Shown: positions 26,064 through 35,014 of the stretch, piece after piece | Layout of the letters: every line of letters starts with the position of its first letter | How positions within the stretch are numbered: position 1 is the stretch's first letter | Origin: CAYJAY01 sp964368445 | GTDB taxonomy: Bacteria; Bacillota; Clostridia; Oscillospirales; Ruminococcaceae | DNA: 64,000 nucleotides | Assembly: GCA_964368445.1 (NCBI GenBank) | Contig: CAYJAY010000005.1 | Coordinates: forward strand, 1 to 64,000 | Reading direction: 5' to 3' | Notes under the pieces: model-generated | What the model saw: the letters and a program-made list of their open reading frames with translations, nothing else | The model's database searches: none | What the model was told of the DNA's origin: nothing | Made by a program: the position numbers and the translations under genes

Positions 26064-26335
26064 TATGTAGCGAGCGTCGCCGGCTATGCAGTAGGCGTTC
26101 TCGTCGCTCCTGCGACCGCAAATTTTGGCAACATCGGGGCGACAAGGGCGGAGCGACGAGGGCGTCGCTCCCTACGTTCCACCGTTTGTGGTGCTGTCCG
26201 TGGTATGTGGACGGCAAGAGCAGAGCTCTGAGCAGAGCTCTGAGCAGAGCTCTGAGCAGAGCCCTTGCCCTACGGTTTGGTTGTTGTGGTTTGGTTTGGA
26301 TGATGTGGAGACCCTCTCAGTCACTTCGTGACAGG
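26064..26335. repeat. Mosaic of GC-rich palindromic repeats
   Basis: The 578-bp gap between PFOR and the symporter gene holds no gene. It contains a module with GCGTCGCCGGCTATGC and CGTCGCTCC (homologue near 41039-41082), a hairpin GGAGCGACG/CGTCGCTCC followed by CTAC (26150-26175), and an expanded palindrome at 26213-26273. In the last, GGCAAG...CTTGCC encloses about four direct copies of the 12-mer GCAGAGCTCTGA and is followed by CTAC. TCACTTCGTGA at 26320-26330 is another small hairpin, also present near 61916. Confidence 0.8.
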
Positions 26336-26392
26336 GGCTGTCGCATTAATAGTATTTTTCGTCAATTTGTCAATTTGAATAAATTTAACACA

Positions 26393-26422
26393 AACCCGAC
26401 AGGGGGTAAATCCTGTCGGGTT
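26393..26422. terminator. Terminator at the end of the symporter gene
   Basis: AACCCGACAGG (26393-26403) pairs with CCTGTCGGGTT (26412-26422) around an 8-nt loop. It lies 16 bp past the stop of the minus-strand symporter gene. Confidence 0.8.
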
Positions 26423-26438
26423 ATTAAAAAATCTTTTA

Positions 26439-28055
26439 TTATTTTTGTGCTTTTCTTTGTTCCAAATATTCTTTTGTAAGTTTTACAACGGTACCCGAAA
26501 GAAGGATTAAAGCAACAAGGTTAGGGATAGCCATAAGTCCGTTTAACGTGTCCGCTATATCCCATGCCAACGAAAGGTTCATCGTTGCACCGACAAGAAT
26601 CATTCCGATAAACACTACTTTATAAACCATCGTGAACTTGCCTTTTGTCAAAAATCCGAAACAACGTTCTCCGTAAAGTTGCCAAGAAAGCACGGTTGAC
26701 GTTGCAAAACAGATTATAGCAAGCGCAACAAAGATGCTTGCGAACTGTGAACCGAACACCGAGGCAAAACCTAGCGTGGTTGTCGAAACTCCGGCAAGGT
26801 CACCGTTGCCCCAAGGAACAACGATTCCCGACATCAAAACGACAAGCGAGGTTAATGTACAAATAACAATTGTATCCATGAAAACTTCAAAAACTCCGAA
26901 CAAACCTTGTTTGACGGGATTTTTTTCCGATGTCGAAGCGTGGGCTATCGGCGCAGAACCTAGACCCGCTTCGTTCGAGAAAACCCCTCTACCAACACCG
27001 CGACGAACAGCGTTCATAAACACAAATCCCGAAACACCGCCGACAACCGCTTGCGGAGCGAACGCCGCTTGGAAGATGCTTGCGAAAACCGAACCTATCG
27101 AACCGATGTTGACTATGACAACAACCAAAGCGCCAACAACGTATAAAAGCGCCATAAACGGAACAAGTTTTTCGGTAACTTTACCAATTCTTTTGACTCC
27201 GCCTATAACAACAAACCCAACGAAAACCGCGACTGCAATTCCTATCGCAAGCCTTAATGTGAATTCTGTCGAAGTTCCAACGATGTTAGAAGCGGTTACC
27301 GAATCGATAGCGGTTACAATTGAACTTGCAATTGTATTAACTTGGGTCATGTTTCCGATACCGAAAGCCGCAAGCGAACCTAGCACAGCAAAGATAACGC
27401 TTAACCAACTAAACCCTTTGCCAAGACCGTTTTTTATGTAATACATCGGTCCGCCGATCCATTCGCCTTTTTCGTTTTTCTCGCGGAAGTTAACCGCCAA
27501 CACAACCTCGGCAAACTTTGTCATCATTCCAAAAAGCGCCGAAACCCACATCCAAAAGATAGCTCCGGGACCGCCCAAAACTATTGCGCCGGTAACGCCC
27601 GCTATGTTACCCGTTCCAACCGTCGCCGCCATTGCGGTGGTGAGAGCTTGGAACGGAGTTATAGCGCCCTCTTGATCTTGTTGTTCTTTTTTCTTTTTAC
27701 TAAAAATTTGGCCAATCGTTTCGCGCATGACCATGCCGAAATTTTTAAACTGGAAACCTTTTGTCAAAATGGTGTAGCAGATACCTGTTCCGACAAGAAG
27801 CGCCAACATAATCGGCCCCCACGCAAAACTGTTGACAACGCCGTTAATCTCGGCTATGCTGTCTGCCAAAGTTTTTTCGGCCGACTCACCACCCGCCTCG
27901 GTTGCCGCGTCTGCCGCTTCGTTTGTATAAGCTTGATATCCGTCGATTACGACTTCGCTTGTCGGCTCAATTCCGTCCGCCAACATAAACGCAGAAACCA
28001 AGACGATCAACACGACCGCAAACAGCGCATAAAATTTAAAATATTTGTTTGACAT
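26439..28055 (-). CDS. Alanine/glycine:cation symporter (AGCS family)
   Basis: A 538-residue sodium:amino-acid symporter with about eleven transmembrane segments. Family motifs are GTGICYTILTKGFQFKNF (about 89-106), TAMAATVGTGNIAGVTGAIVLGGPGAIFWMW (in two parts, about 139-170) and RGVFSNEAGLGSAPIAHA (about 354-371). An N-terminal extension of about 60 residues starts with a hydrophobic segment and then an Ala/Glu-rich, probably external stretch before the core, which is longer than usual. GGGAGAAAAGGT precedes the ATG. It takes up alanine or glycine with Na+. It is a single-gene unit. Confidence 0.94.
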   Translation of the reverse strand: MSNKYFKFYALFAVVLIVLVSAFMLADGIEPTSEVVIDGYQAYTNEAADAATEAGGESAEKTLADSIAEINGVVNSFAWGPIMLALLVGTGICYTILTKGFQFKNFGMVMRETIGQIFSKKKKEQQDQEGAITPFQALTTAMAATVGTGNIAGVTGAIVLGGPGAIFWMWVSALFGMMTKFAEVVLAVNFREKNEKGEWIGGPMYYIKNGLGKGFSWLSVIFAVLGSLAAFGIGNMTQVNTIASSIVTAIDSVTASNIVGTSTEFTLRLAIGIAVAVFVGFVVIGGVKRIGKVTEKLVPFMALLYVVGALVVVIVNIGSIGSVFASIFQAAFAPQAVVGGVSGFVFMNAVRRGVGRGVFSNEAGLGSAPIAHASTSEKNPVKQGLFGVFEVFMDTIVICTLTSLVVLMSGIVVPWGNGDLAGVSTTTLGFASVFGSQFASIFVALAIICFATSTVLSWQLYGERCFGFLTKGKFTMVYKVVFIGMILVGATMNLSLAWDIADTLNGLMAIPNLVALILLSGTVVKLTKEYLEQRKAQK

Positions 28056-28208
28056 ACCTTTTCTCCCTTTAATAATTTATTCCTTTAATACTATACCATA
28101 TTAAAGCGAGATTTTATAGTTATTTTTTTGTCAATTGTATTATTTTTGAATTTTGAACGATTAATTGTTTTATACAGCAACTTTTTTTGTTAAAGATTAT
28201 TAACAAAT

Positions 28209-28266
28209 CATTTAAATCGCGGCGTAAGCCGCTCCGACATTCCTAATTCCTAATTTCTCATTCCTA
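28209..28266. repeat. Hairpin module plus CATTCCT/TAATTCC heptads
   Basis: ATTTAAAT followed by the hairpin GCGGC-GTAA-GCCGC (28219-28232) and then about four degenerate heptads (CATTCCT, AATTCCT). It matches the module at 60671-60699 in inverse orientation, which shares the same stem. Confidence 0.75.
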
Positions 28267-28267
28267 A

Positions 28268-29290
28268 TTAATTATATCCCCTTATCATCTCAATTGAGAT
28301 ATCTTTAAGACTTATAGCCCCCGCCATCGCCATCGTTTCGACAAGTTCCGATTTTATCTTTTCGGTGTAAAACGTTACGCCTTCGGTTGCGCCCCCGGCA
28401 TATGCCGTAACATACGGTCTGCCGATTAAAGCAGCATCTGCTCCAAGCGCCAACACTTTAAAAAGGTCAACCCCCGACCTTATCGCGCCGTCGACTATCA
28501 CGAGGAAATCGTCGCCAACCGCTTTTCGTATCTCGGGCAAAAGCTTTGCCGGCGCTTCGGCACAGTCGAGCACTCGCCCGCCGTGGTTGGAAACAACAAT
28601 TCCTTTTGCGCCTGCGTTTTTCGCTTTAACCGCGTTTTTTGCCGACATAATTCCTTTGACGATAAACGGAAGTTTTGTTTTTTCAAAAAGCTCTTTCAAC
28701 TGTTGTTCGCTTCGCGCAAAGACGGGCGTTCCGCTTTTTGCAAGGTGGATAAGACCGCCCGCGTCGATATCTGTCGCAACCGCAAAAGCTCCCATTTGTT
28801 CGGTCTTTTTAAGCCTTTGTTCAAACATTTCGTCGCTCCAAGGCTTTATTGTAGGAATTCCCCTGCCGTTATTTTTCCTAATATATTGTAACGGCATTTC
28901 GTAAAACCAACTGTCGACCCCGTCCCCCGTAAACGCCATTGTGCCGGCGGCAGAGGTTCCCTCGACAATCGATTGTACATATTTCTCCTCGTCGAAATCT
29001 TTGTTGTAATGATTTTTAAGCGCCGCCATTGGCGCAACGAAAAATGGAGCGGAAAACTTTTCGCCAAACATCTCAAACGATGTATCATATGGTTTTTGTT
29101 CAAAGATGTTGTCCATTACTATCTTTATAGATTGTATATATTTATATGTATCGATAAACCCTTTGCCGGTACCTTTTGCGCCACACCCCGGGGTTTTTCC
29201 GACACATGCCACACCGTTACATTCCTTACATACAGAACATGTCCCGTCAAATTGTTTTTTTGCGTTTGATAAAATTTCGTTGTAGTTCAT
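28268..29290 (-). CDS. FMN-dependent alpha-hydroxy-acid oxidoreductase (lactate oxidase/glycolate oxidase family)
   Basis: A 340-residue TIM-barrel flavoprotein. FVAPMAALKNH (about 84-94), IVKGIMSAKNA with Lys212, and VSNHGGRVLD with the catalytic His236 are the family landmarks; VDGAIRSGVDLFKVLALGADAALIGRP binds the FMN phosphate. It would oxidise an L-2-hydroxy acid such as lactate. The N-terminus carries five cysteines (Cys18, 21, 24, 29 and 36 in CSVCKECNGVACVGKTPGCG), an addition typical of anaerobe homologues that may hold a metal or Fe-S centre. Its start lies 2 bp after the truncated toxin frame and has only a weak ribosome site (AGG). Confidence 0.85.
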   Translation of the reverse strand: MNYNEILSNAKKQFDGTCSVCKECNGVACVGKTPGCGAKGTGKGFIDTYKYIQSIKIVMDNIFEQKPYDTSFEMFGEKFSAPFFVAPMAALKNHYNKDFDEEKYVQSIVEGTSAAGTMAFTGDGVDSWFYEMPLQYIRKNNGRGIPTIKPWSDEMFEQRLKKTEQMGAFAVATDIDAGGLIHLAKSGTPVFARSEQQLKELFEKTKLPFIVKGIMSAKNAVKAKNAGAKGIVVSNHGGRVLDCAEAPAKLLPEIRKAVGDDFLVIVDGAIRSGVDLFKVLALGADAALIGRPYVTAYAGGATEGVTFYTEKIKSELVETMAMAGAISLKDISIEMIRGYN

Positions 29291-29292
29291 AG

Positions 29293-29409
29293 TTAACCTA
29301 TTTTTTGCATCGTTTTTTTTAGTGTGTTTTTATAAAATTTTGATAGATACTCTGCTATATCATTTAAATCATCAATAGCAAGCGGAAGATATCTAATTTT
29401 ATATTTCAT
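29293..29409 (-). pseudogene. Truncated RelE/ParE-type toxin
   Basis: A 38-codon frame that starts inside the antitoxin gene (11-bp overlap) and reads MKYKIRYLPLAIDDLNDIAE, then YLSKFYKNTL and a few more residues before TAA. This is the usual beginning of a RelE/ParE toxin (first strand and two helices), but a full toxin is about 90-100 residues. The rest is missing and the next gene begins 2 bp later, so a deletion has probably removed the catalytic or gyrase-binding part. Confidence 0.7.
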
Positions 29410-29680
29410 ATTTTTCTTTTAATTTCTCCCAAACAACATCGTGGTCGGTCCAAGAAACGTCTTTTTCTAACGATTGTTTCTTTGCTTCTGAAAGCTTTTC
29501 TTCTACATAACGGTGATGTAAAAACTCCTCATACTTTGCATAATCTTCTATTCCGATTAAAACAGACTCTCCCCTACCGTTATTTGTTATTATAACGTGG
29601 TCATGTTGTTTAACTATTTTTGCAAGTTCAGCGTAGTTGTTTCTTAAGTCTCGAGAGGGTCGTACAAAAGCGTTTAGCAT
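29399..29680 (-). CDS. Phd/YefM-type antitoxin
   Basis: A 93-residue antitoxin. The N-terminal DNA-binding part has VRPSRDLRNNYAELAKIVKQ and the typical VIITNNGRGESVLIGIEDYAKYEE (split here only by position about 29-53). The C-terminal charged tail would normally wrap a toxin. AGGAGG lies 5 bases before the ATG. The cognate toxin frame is truncated, so this is an orphan antitoxin that may still act as a DNA-binding protein. Confidence 0.88.
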   Translation of the reverse strand: MLNAFVRPSRDLRNNYAELAKIVKQHDHVIITNNGRGESVLIGIEDYAKYEEFLHHRYVEEKLSEAKKQSLEKDVSWTDHDVVWEKLKEKYEI

Positions 29681-29791
29681 AATATCCTCCTAAATTTGTT
29701 GCTCTTCAGCTATATTGTATCATAATATGCATACACTTATCAAGATATCTTTAAATTTTGTTTCTTTTATCTTCGCCAAACTTTTTAATTT

Positions 29792-32365
29792 TTATTGTTC
29801 CGATTGTTCCGCAGACGGTTCAGTATCTCTCTCTTCGACGTTTGCTTCACCCTCGGCAATTTCCTCTTGTTCACCCTGTTGAGCTTTTTCCACATCGGCG
29901 GTTTCTTCTTCGTCGTTTCGCTCGGTTCTTGCAAGCGTAACAACCTTGTCGTCTTCGCCCACACGCATGACGCGAACACCACTGCCATAACGGCTTTGTG
30001 TCGCGATGTCCTCGACATGAATTCTAATAATTATTCCGCTTTGGCTTATAATAATCGCGTCGTCGGTCTCGGCGTTAACTGTCTTGACCCCTGCGACAAT
30101 TCTGCCGCCTTTGCAATCATAGTTTCGAACGCCTTTTCCGCCACGATGTTGGACATGGTAGTTTTCAAGACCGGTCATTCTGCCTTTGCCGTCTTCTGTC
30201 ACGGTCAAAAGTTTTCCGCCCTCGCTTACAATCGACATTCCAACAACGTTGTCGCCGTCTTTAAGTTCGATAGCCTTGACGCCTCTTGCGGTTCGCCCAA
30301 GCGGACGCGCGTCGTTTTCGTTAAAGCGAATTGCCATTCCGTTTTCCGTCGCAACTATTAAATCGTTGTCGCCGTCGGTTAATCTAACCCACGCGAGAAC
30401 GTCGCCCTCGTCTAGCGTTATGCCGAAAACTCCGGTTTTTCTTATGTTGCTGTAAAGCGAAAGTTCGCTTCGTTTGACAATTCCGTTTTTGGTTACCATG
30501 ACGATGTATTTCGATTCGTCAAAGTTAGATACTTTGATAACAGAAGAAACCTTTTCTTCTCCTGAAATCGGAAGAAGGTTAACTATGTTTGTGCCCCTCG
30601 ACGTTCTGCTTCCCTCGGGGATTTCGTACGCCTTTAATCTATATACCCTACCCATTGTCGTTATAAACAAAAGTGTGTCGTGGGTTTCGCAAAGAAAAAG
30701 TTCTTCGACAAAATCTTCGTCGCGCCTTGTAAGGCCGGTTATTCCCCGTCCGCCTCTTTTTTGGGATTTATAGACATCTTGAAGCTGACGTTTTACATAT
30801 CCGTAATGTGTTAGAGTTATGACACATTCTTGATTGGGTATAAGGTCTTCGATGTCCATTTCGCCCGAAACGGAAAGTATCTCGGTTCTTCTTTCGTCTG
30901 CGAATTTATCGCGTATAGCCAAAAGTTCCGTTCGTATCGTCTCAAGCATTATTTCGTGGTTGTTCAAAATTTCGTTGTAATGTGCGATAGCTTTTTTAAG
31001 CTCGCTTAGTTCATTTTCAATCTTTAATATCTCAAGTCCCGCAAGTTGTCCAAGACGGAACGCAACGATAGCTGCCGCTTGCATCTCGTCAAAATCGAAT
31101 TTCTCAATTATCGCGGCTTTCGCCTCGGAAGACCCACCCTTACATGCGCGGATAGTCGCGATTATATCGTCGATTATGTCGGTGGCTCTGCGAAGTCCCT
31201 CGAGAACGTGGGCGCGGTCGCTTGCTTTTCTCAAATCAAACTCGGTTCGTTTGCGTATGACTTCACATTGGAAATCGAGATACGCCACAAGCATCTCTTT
31301 AAGGTTCATAACCTTGGGTTCGCCGCCTTTAAGCGCCAGCATGATAACCCCAACGCTGTCTTGAAGTTGCGTCAATTTATACAGTTGGTTTAAAACAATC
31401 TGGGGATTACTGTCGCGTTTAAGTTCAACAACAATTCGCATACCCTCGCGGTCGCTCTCGTCACGAAGGTCGGAAATTCCCTCGACACGTTTATCTTTAA
31501 CAAGGTCTGCAATGTTTTCGATAAGCCTTGCTTTGTTGACCATGTACGGCAGTTCGGTTACAACGATCCTAAAGCGACCGTTTGCGTCCTCTTCAATTTC
31601 GGCACGTCCGCGAAGCACAATCTTTCCGCGGCCGGTAGCGTATGCGGCGCGAATTCCGCTTCTGCCCATTATTATACCACCCGTTGGAAAATCGGGTCCT
31701 TCTACAAATTGTAATAAATCGAAAACTTCACATTCCGGGTTTTCCATTAAATATTCAATCGCGTCGACAACCTCGCCTAGGTTGTGTGGCGGGATGTTTG
31801 TCGCCATGCCGACCGCAATTCCGGTCGAGCCGTTTATCAAAAGGTTTGGAATACGTGACGGCAAAACTTCCGGTTCAACCTCGCGGTCGTCATAGTTTGG
31901 GACGAATTTAACCGTTTCTTTGTCGATGTCGCGAAGCATTTGGCCGGCAATCTTGCTCATTCTTGCTTCGGTATATCTATATGCCGCGGCGGGGTCGCCG
32001 TCGACCGAACCGAAGTTTCCTTGTCCGTCGACAAGAGGATAACGCATCGAAAAATCTTGAGCCAAACGAACCATAGCGTCATAAACCGAGCCGTCGCCGT
32101 GGGGGTGGTAGCTTCCGAGCACAGCTCCGACTGTGTCTGCAGATTTACGATATGCGTTTTCGTGGGTCAGATTTTTTTCGCCCATTGTATAGATAATTCT
32201 TCTATGGACAGGTTTTAGTCCGTCACGAACATCGGGAAGCGCGCGCGAAACGATAACCGACATCGAATAATCGAGAAAGCTTTTGCGCATCTCGCGGTCG
32301 ATATCAATTGTTATTATGTTTCCCTCGCTCCAAACAGGTTGAATTTTCTTTTCTTTTTGTTTCAT
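29792..32365 (-). CDS. gyrA: DNA gyrase subunit A
   Basis: An 857-residue GyrA, the breakage-reunion subunit of gyrase that introduces negative supercoils with GyrB. The N-terminal winged-helix region begins MRKSFLDYSMSVIVSRALPDVRDGLKPVHRRI, with the catalytic Tyr131 in AAYRYTEARM. The GyrA box QKRGGRG starts the C-terminal beta-pinwheel, which marks gyrase and not topoisomerase IV. The quinolone-determining segment reads HPHGDGSVYDAMV, so the residue equivalent to E. coli Ser83 is Gly92, while Asp96 (Asp87) is kept. An acidic tail of about 45 residues rich in Glu ends the protein. CCGGAG precedes the ATG. Confidence 0.97.
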   Translation of the reverse strand: MKQKEKKIQPVWSEGNIITIDIDREMRKSFLDYSMSVIVSRALPDVRDGLKPVHRRIIYTMGEKNLTHENAYRKSADTVGAVLGSYHPHGDGSVYDAMVRLAQDFSMRYPLVDGQGNFGSVDGDPAAAYRYTEARMSKIAGQMLRDIDKETVKFVPNYDDREVEPEVLPSRIPNLLINGSTGIAVGMATNIPPHNLGEVVDAIEYLMENPECEVFDLLQFVEGPDFPTGGIIMGRSGIRAAYATGRGKIVLRGRAEIEEDANGRFRIVVTELPYMVNKARLIENIADLVKDKRVEGISDLRDESDREGMRIVVELKRDSNPQIVLNQLYKLTQLQDSVGVIMLALKGGEPKVMNLKEMLVAYLDFQCEVIRKRTEFDLRKASDRAHVLEGLRRATDIIDDIIATIRACKGGSSEAKAAIIEKFDFDEMQAAAIVAFRLGQLAGLEILKIENELSELKKAIAHYNEILNNHEIMLETIRTELLAIRDKFADERRTEILSVSGEMDIEDLIPNQECVITLTHYGYVKRQLQDVYKSQKRGGRGITGLTRRDEDFVEELFLCETHDTLLFITTMGRVYRLKAYEIPEGSRTSRGTNIVNLLPISGEEKVSSVIKVSNFDESKYIVMVTKNGIVKRSELSLYSNIRKTGVFGITLDEGDVLAWVRLTDGDNDLIVATENGMAIRFNENDARPLGRTARGVKAIELKDGDNVVGMSIVSEGGKLLTVTEDGKGRMTGLENYHVQHRGGKGVRNYDCKGGRIVAGVKTVNAETDDAIIISQSGIIIRIHVEDIATQSRYGSGVRVMRVGEDDKVVTLARTERNDEEETADVEKAQQGEQEEIAEGEANVEERDTEPSAEQSEQ

Positions 32366-32390
32366 TTATTTAACTCCGGTTTCTTTTTCA

Positions 32391-32412
32391 GGAGGGGTAA
32401 CCCCTCCCCTAC
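32391..32412 (+). repeat. Variable-stem hairpin ending in CTAC
   Basis: GGAGGGG (32391-32397) pairs with CCCCTCC (32401-32407) around TAA, followed by CCTAC. It lies in the gyrB-gyrA spacer and belongs to the same hairpin family as 324-348 and 26150-26175. Confidence 0.6.
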
Positions 32413-32480
32413 GTTAGTCAATTATAATTTGTTCGCATCTTCAAATATAGAATAAAATCTATAAACCTGTGAAATATTAT

Positions 32481-34442
32481 CTACACATCAAGGTTTTGGA
32501 CATACTTCGCGTTTTTCTCGATAAACTCTTTTCTTGGTGGGACTTTGTCGCCCATTAAAATTGTGAACGTTTCGTCTGCCTTTGCGGCGTCCTCGACTTC
32601 TACTTTTATAAGCGTTCTGTTTTCGGGGTTCATCGTCGTTTCCCAAAGTTGTTCCGGATTCATCTCTCCAAGACCCTTATATCGGCTTATCTTTACGTTG
32701 CCGCCCATCTCGGAAACAATCTGGTCGCGTTGGCGGTCGGTATAGGCGTATTTAATATTTTGACCTTTTGCAATTCGGTATAGCGGAGGTTGCGCGAGGT
32801 ATATATGCCCCTCGGTTAAAAGCGGACGCATGAAACGGAAAAAGAACGTTAAAAGCAGCGTTCTAATGTGTGAACCGTCGACGTCGGCATCCGCCATTAT
32901 GACTATTTTGCCATATCGAAGTTTTTCAAGGTCGAGTTCTTCGCCAAGTCCTGTTCCAAGCGCCGTCACAACCGGCATCAACTTGTCGTTTCCGTAGACC
33001 CTGTCGAGACGTGCTTTTTCAACGTTTATCATCTTGCCCCAAAGAGACAAAATAGCTTGATATCTTCTGTCGCGTCCCGCTTTTGCGGAACCGCCGGCGC
33101 TGTCTCCCTCGACTATATAAATCTCGGTGTTTTCTCTGCCTCTTTCGGAACAATCGGCAAGTTTCCCCGGAAGCGACGCCGATTCAAGCGCCGATTTTCT
33201 TCGCGTTAGATCCCTTGCTTTTCGCGCGGCTTCTCTAGCCCTTGCCGCGCCGAGAGCTTTTTCAAAGATAGCTTTTGCAACAGAAGGGTTTTCCTCAAAG
33301 AAATCGGTTAGTTTTTGATATGTCATAGTTTCGACAATCGTTCTCATCTCGGTGTTTCCGAGTTTAGCTTTGGTTTGTCCTTCAAACTGAGCTTCAGAAA
33401 GCTTGACGCTAACAATTGCGGTTAGACCCTCGCGGACATCGTCGCCCGAAAGATTTTTGTCGCTTTCTTTTAATATATTCTTGCTTCGTCCGAAATCGTT
33501 AAACGCACGAGTCAACGCAGTTTTAAAACCTTGTTCATGTGTTCCGCCATCCGTCGTGTGAATGTTGTTTGCAAACGTAAGAAGAAGTTCGTTGTAGCTG
33601 TCATTATACTGCATAGCAACTTCCGCTTCGCGGTTTTCGAGAACGCTTTTAAAATATATAACATCGTTGTGAAGCGTTTCTTGACTTTTTCTTTTGTGTA
33701 TATGTGAGACGAAAGATTTAATTCCGCCCTCATAGTGCATCTCTTCAAAAACTGCGCCGTCCGGATTTCTCTCATCCACCAAAACTATCTTTAATCCGGC
33801 GTTTAAAAAAGCCTGTTCGCGAAGTCTTGTGCAAAGAGTGTCATAATCGAAAATCGTTTCTTCAAAAACGTCTGCATCTGCTTTAAATTTGATAACCGTT
33901 CCGCGTCGGTCGGTATCCCCTTGTTCTTGGAGTGGAGCGTCTTCGACACCACGTTCAAAACGTTGGAAATATTTTTTGCCGTCTACGTGAACCGTTACGG
34001 TTAACCATTCGGAAAGCGCGTTAACAACCGACGCGCCAACGCCATGAAGACCGCCCGAAAAATGGTAACCCTCGCCGCCAAATTTTCCGCCGGCATGAAG
34101 CACGGTGAAAACAACGGTGACCGCCGGAAGCCCGACTTTTGATTGAACGCCAACCGGAATTCCCCTTCCGTTGTCCGAAACTTCTATGACATCGCCCGGA
34201 AGAATTTTAACTTTAATCTCGGAACAATGTCCTGCCAACGCTTCGTCTATCGAGTTATCAACAATTTCGTACACAAGATGATGAAGACCGCGAGGACCCG
34301 TCGAACCGATATACATACCGGGACGTTTTCTGACAGCCTCAAGACCTTCAAGAACCTGTATTTGTTCCGCGTCATAGTTGTTGGTTACAACGTTTTGTTC
34401 GTTTTGTTCGTTTATTTGCAAATCGTTTGTTTGTTCAGACAT
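32481..34442 (-). CDS. gyrB: DNA gyrase subunit B
   Basis: A 653-residue ATPase subunit of gyrase. The GHKL ATPase domain has YEIVDNSIDEALAG, VSDNGRGIPV and GGLHGVGASVVNALS; the TOPRIM domain has EGDSAGGSAK and MADADVDGSHIRTL, and the C-terminus has KISRYKGLGEMNPEQLWETTM. The strand motif usually written PLRGKILN reads SLWGKMIN, as in some Clostridia. The ATG at 34442 is preferred over the in-frame TTG at 34454, because that TTG forms part of the GGAG ribosome site. It is followed by gyrA after a 115-bp spacer. Confidence 0.97.
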   Translation of the reverse strand: MSEQTNDLQINEQNEQNVVTNNYDAEQIQVLEGLEAVRKRPGMYIGSTGPRGLHHLVYEIVDNSIDEALAGHCSEIKVKILPGDVIEVSDNGRGIPVGVQSKVGLPAVTVVFTVLHAGGKFGGEGYHFSGGLHGVGASVVNALSEWLTVTVHVDGKKYFQRFERGVEDAPLQEQGDTDRRGTVIKFKADADVFEETIFDYDTLCTRLREQAFLNAGLKIVLVDERNPDGAVFEEMHYEGGIKSFVSHIHKRKSQETLHNDVIYFKSVLENREAEVAMQYNDSYNELLLTFANNIHTTDGGTHEQGFKTALTRAFNDFGRSKNILKESDKNLSGDDVREGLTAIVSVKLSEAQFEGQTKAKLGNTEMRTIVETMTYQKLTDFFEENPSVAKAIFEKALGAARAREAARKARDLTRRKSALESASLPGKLADCSERGRENTEIYIVEGDSAGGSAKAGRDRRYQAILSLWGKMINVEKARLDRVYGNDKLMPVVTALGTGLGEELDLEKLRYGKIVIMADADVDGSHIRTLLLTFFFRFMRPLLTEGHIYLAQPPLYRIAKGQNIKYAYTDRQRDQIVSEMGGNVKISRYKGLGEMNPEQLWETTMNPENRTLIKVEVEDAAKADETFTILMGDKVPPRKEFIEKNAKYVQNLDV

Positions 34443-34465
34443 TTTTTTCTCCAATAAGTTTAATA

Positions 34466-34547
34466 ATGCGTAATTTTTAATTCGTAATTCGTAATTAAGA
34501 TTCGTCGGAACGGCGAATTGGCTCCCACTTCGTGGCGGAATTTAAAT
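34466..34547. repeat. TAATTCG heptad tract and hairpin module, left flank of the S23 gene
   Basis: Three heptads (AATGCGTAATTTTTAATTCG... type) are followed by TTCGTCGGAACGGCGAA and CCACTTCGTGG hairpins and GAATTTAAAT. With the inverse heptad tract at 34978-35013 it brackets the four-helix-bundle gene. Confidence 0.75.
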
Positions 34548-34584
34548 AGATAATATTTTGTTTTTTTCTTTAATTCTAAATTAT

Positions 34585-34941
34585 TTATTTTTCATTATTT
34601 TGCGTTTTTGTTATTGCAATTAACAATTTTATAATTTCTTGACAATCATAGTAAATACTATCAAATTGAATTTTTGTAATAAAATCTGTTTCATATAATA
34701 ATTCAAGCCAATATTCTGTTTCGCTTGCTTCTTTAAGTGAAATATTGAGTTTATAATAAAAATCTGATTTACTTTGCCCTCTAATTGCTTCTTTTATATT
34801 TGCACCTATGCTTGTCCCGCTTCTTAGAAGCTGTTTTGACAAAACATATTCTTTCTTTTGTTCACAGAGATATTTATATAAATTTACAATTCTTAAAGCG
34901 AAAATTTTGCTTTTATCCAAAATAATATTTTCTTTTTTCAT
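34585..34941 (-). CDS. Four-helix-bundle protein of the S23 / 23S-intervening-sequence family
   Basis: A 118-residue small helical protein. RSGTSIGANIKEAIRGQSKSD (about 41-61; quoted as the family core) and KLNISLKEASETEYWLELL are the family signature. Members occur inside 23S rRNA intervening sequences, as stand-alone genes, and as the accessory protein Avd of diversity-generating retroelements; their cellular role is mostly unknown. Here there is no rRNA or reverse transcriptase nearby. The gene interrupts the conserved remB-gyrB neighbourhood, is AT-rich, and is bracketed by inverted TAATTCG arrays. A 47-bp near-identical copy of its 3' end lies at 35326-35372. Confidence 0.9.
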   Translation of the reverse strand: MKKENIILDKSKIFALRIVNLYKYLCEQKKEYVLSKQLLRSGTSIGANIKEAIRGQSKSDFYYKLNISLKEASETEYWLELLYETDFITKIQFDSIYYDCQEIIKLLIAITKTQNNEK

Positions 34942-34977
34942 AATACACCTTTTTAAAGGATAACCACAATTTTAAAT

Positions 34978-35013
34978 TATAATTAATTACGAATTACGCA
35001 TTAAGAATTACGA
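34978..35013. repeat. Inverse heptad tract (CGAATTA), right flank of the S23 gene
   Basis: About four degenerate CGAATTA/GCATTA heptads in the orientation opposite to those at 34466-34496. It ends against the remB stop codon. Confidence 0.8.
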
Positions 35014-35014
35014 A

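Noticed and set aside
26025..26479. Overlapping short frames in the repeat block between PFOR and the symporter
   Set aside because: They translate the palindromic repeats (Ser-Glu-Gln-Ser and Leu-Ser-Arg-Ala runs), not a conserved protein.
26734..27441. 235-codon plus-strand frame inside the AGCS symporter gene
   Set aside because: Antisense shadow of a clear family member; Thr/Pro-rich with no domain and no ribosome site.
34585..34941. Diversity-generating retroelement accessory protein (Avd)
   Set aside because: The S23 fold is shared with Avd, but there is no reverse transcriptase, template repeat or variable target gene in the window.
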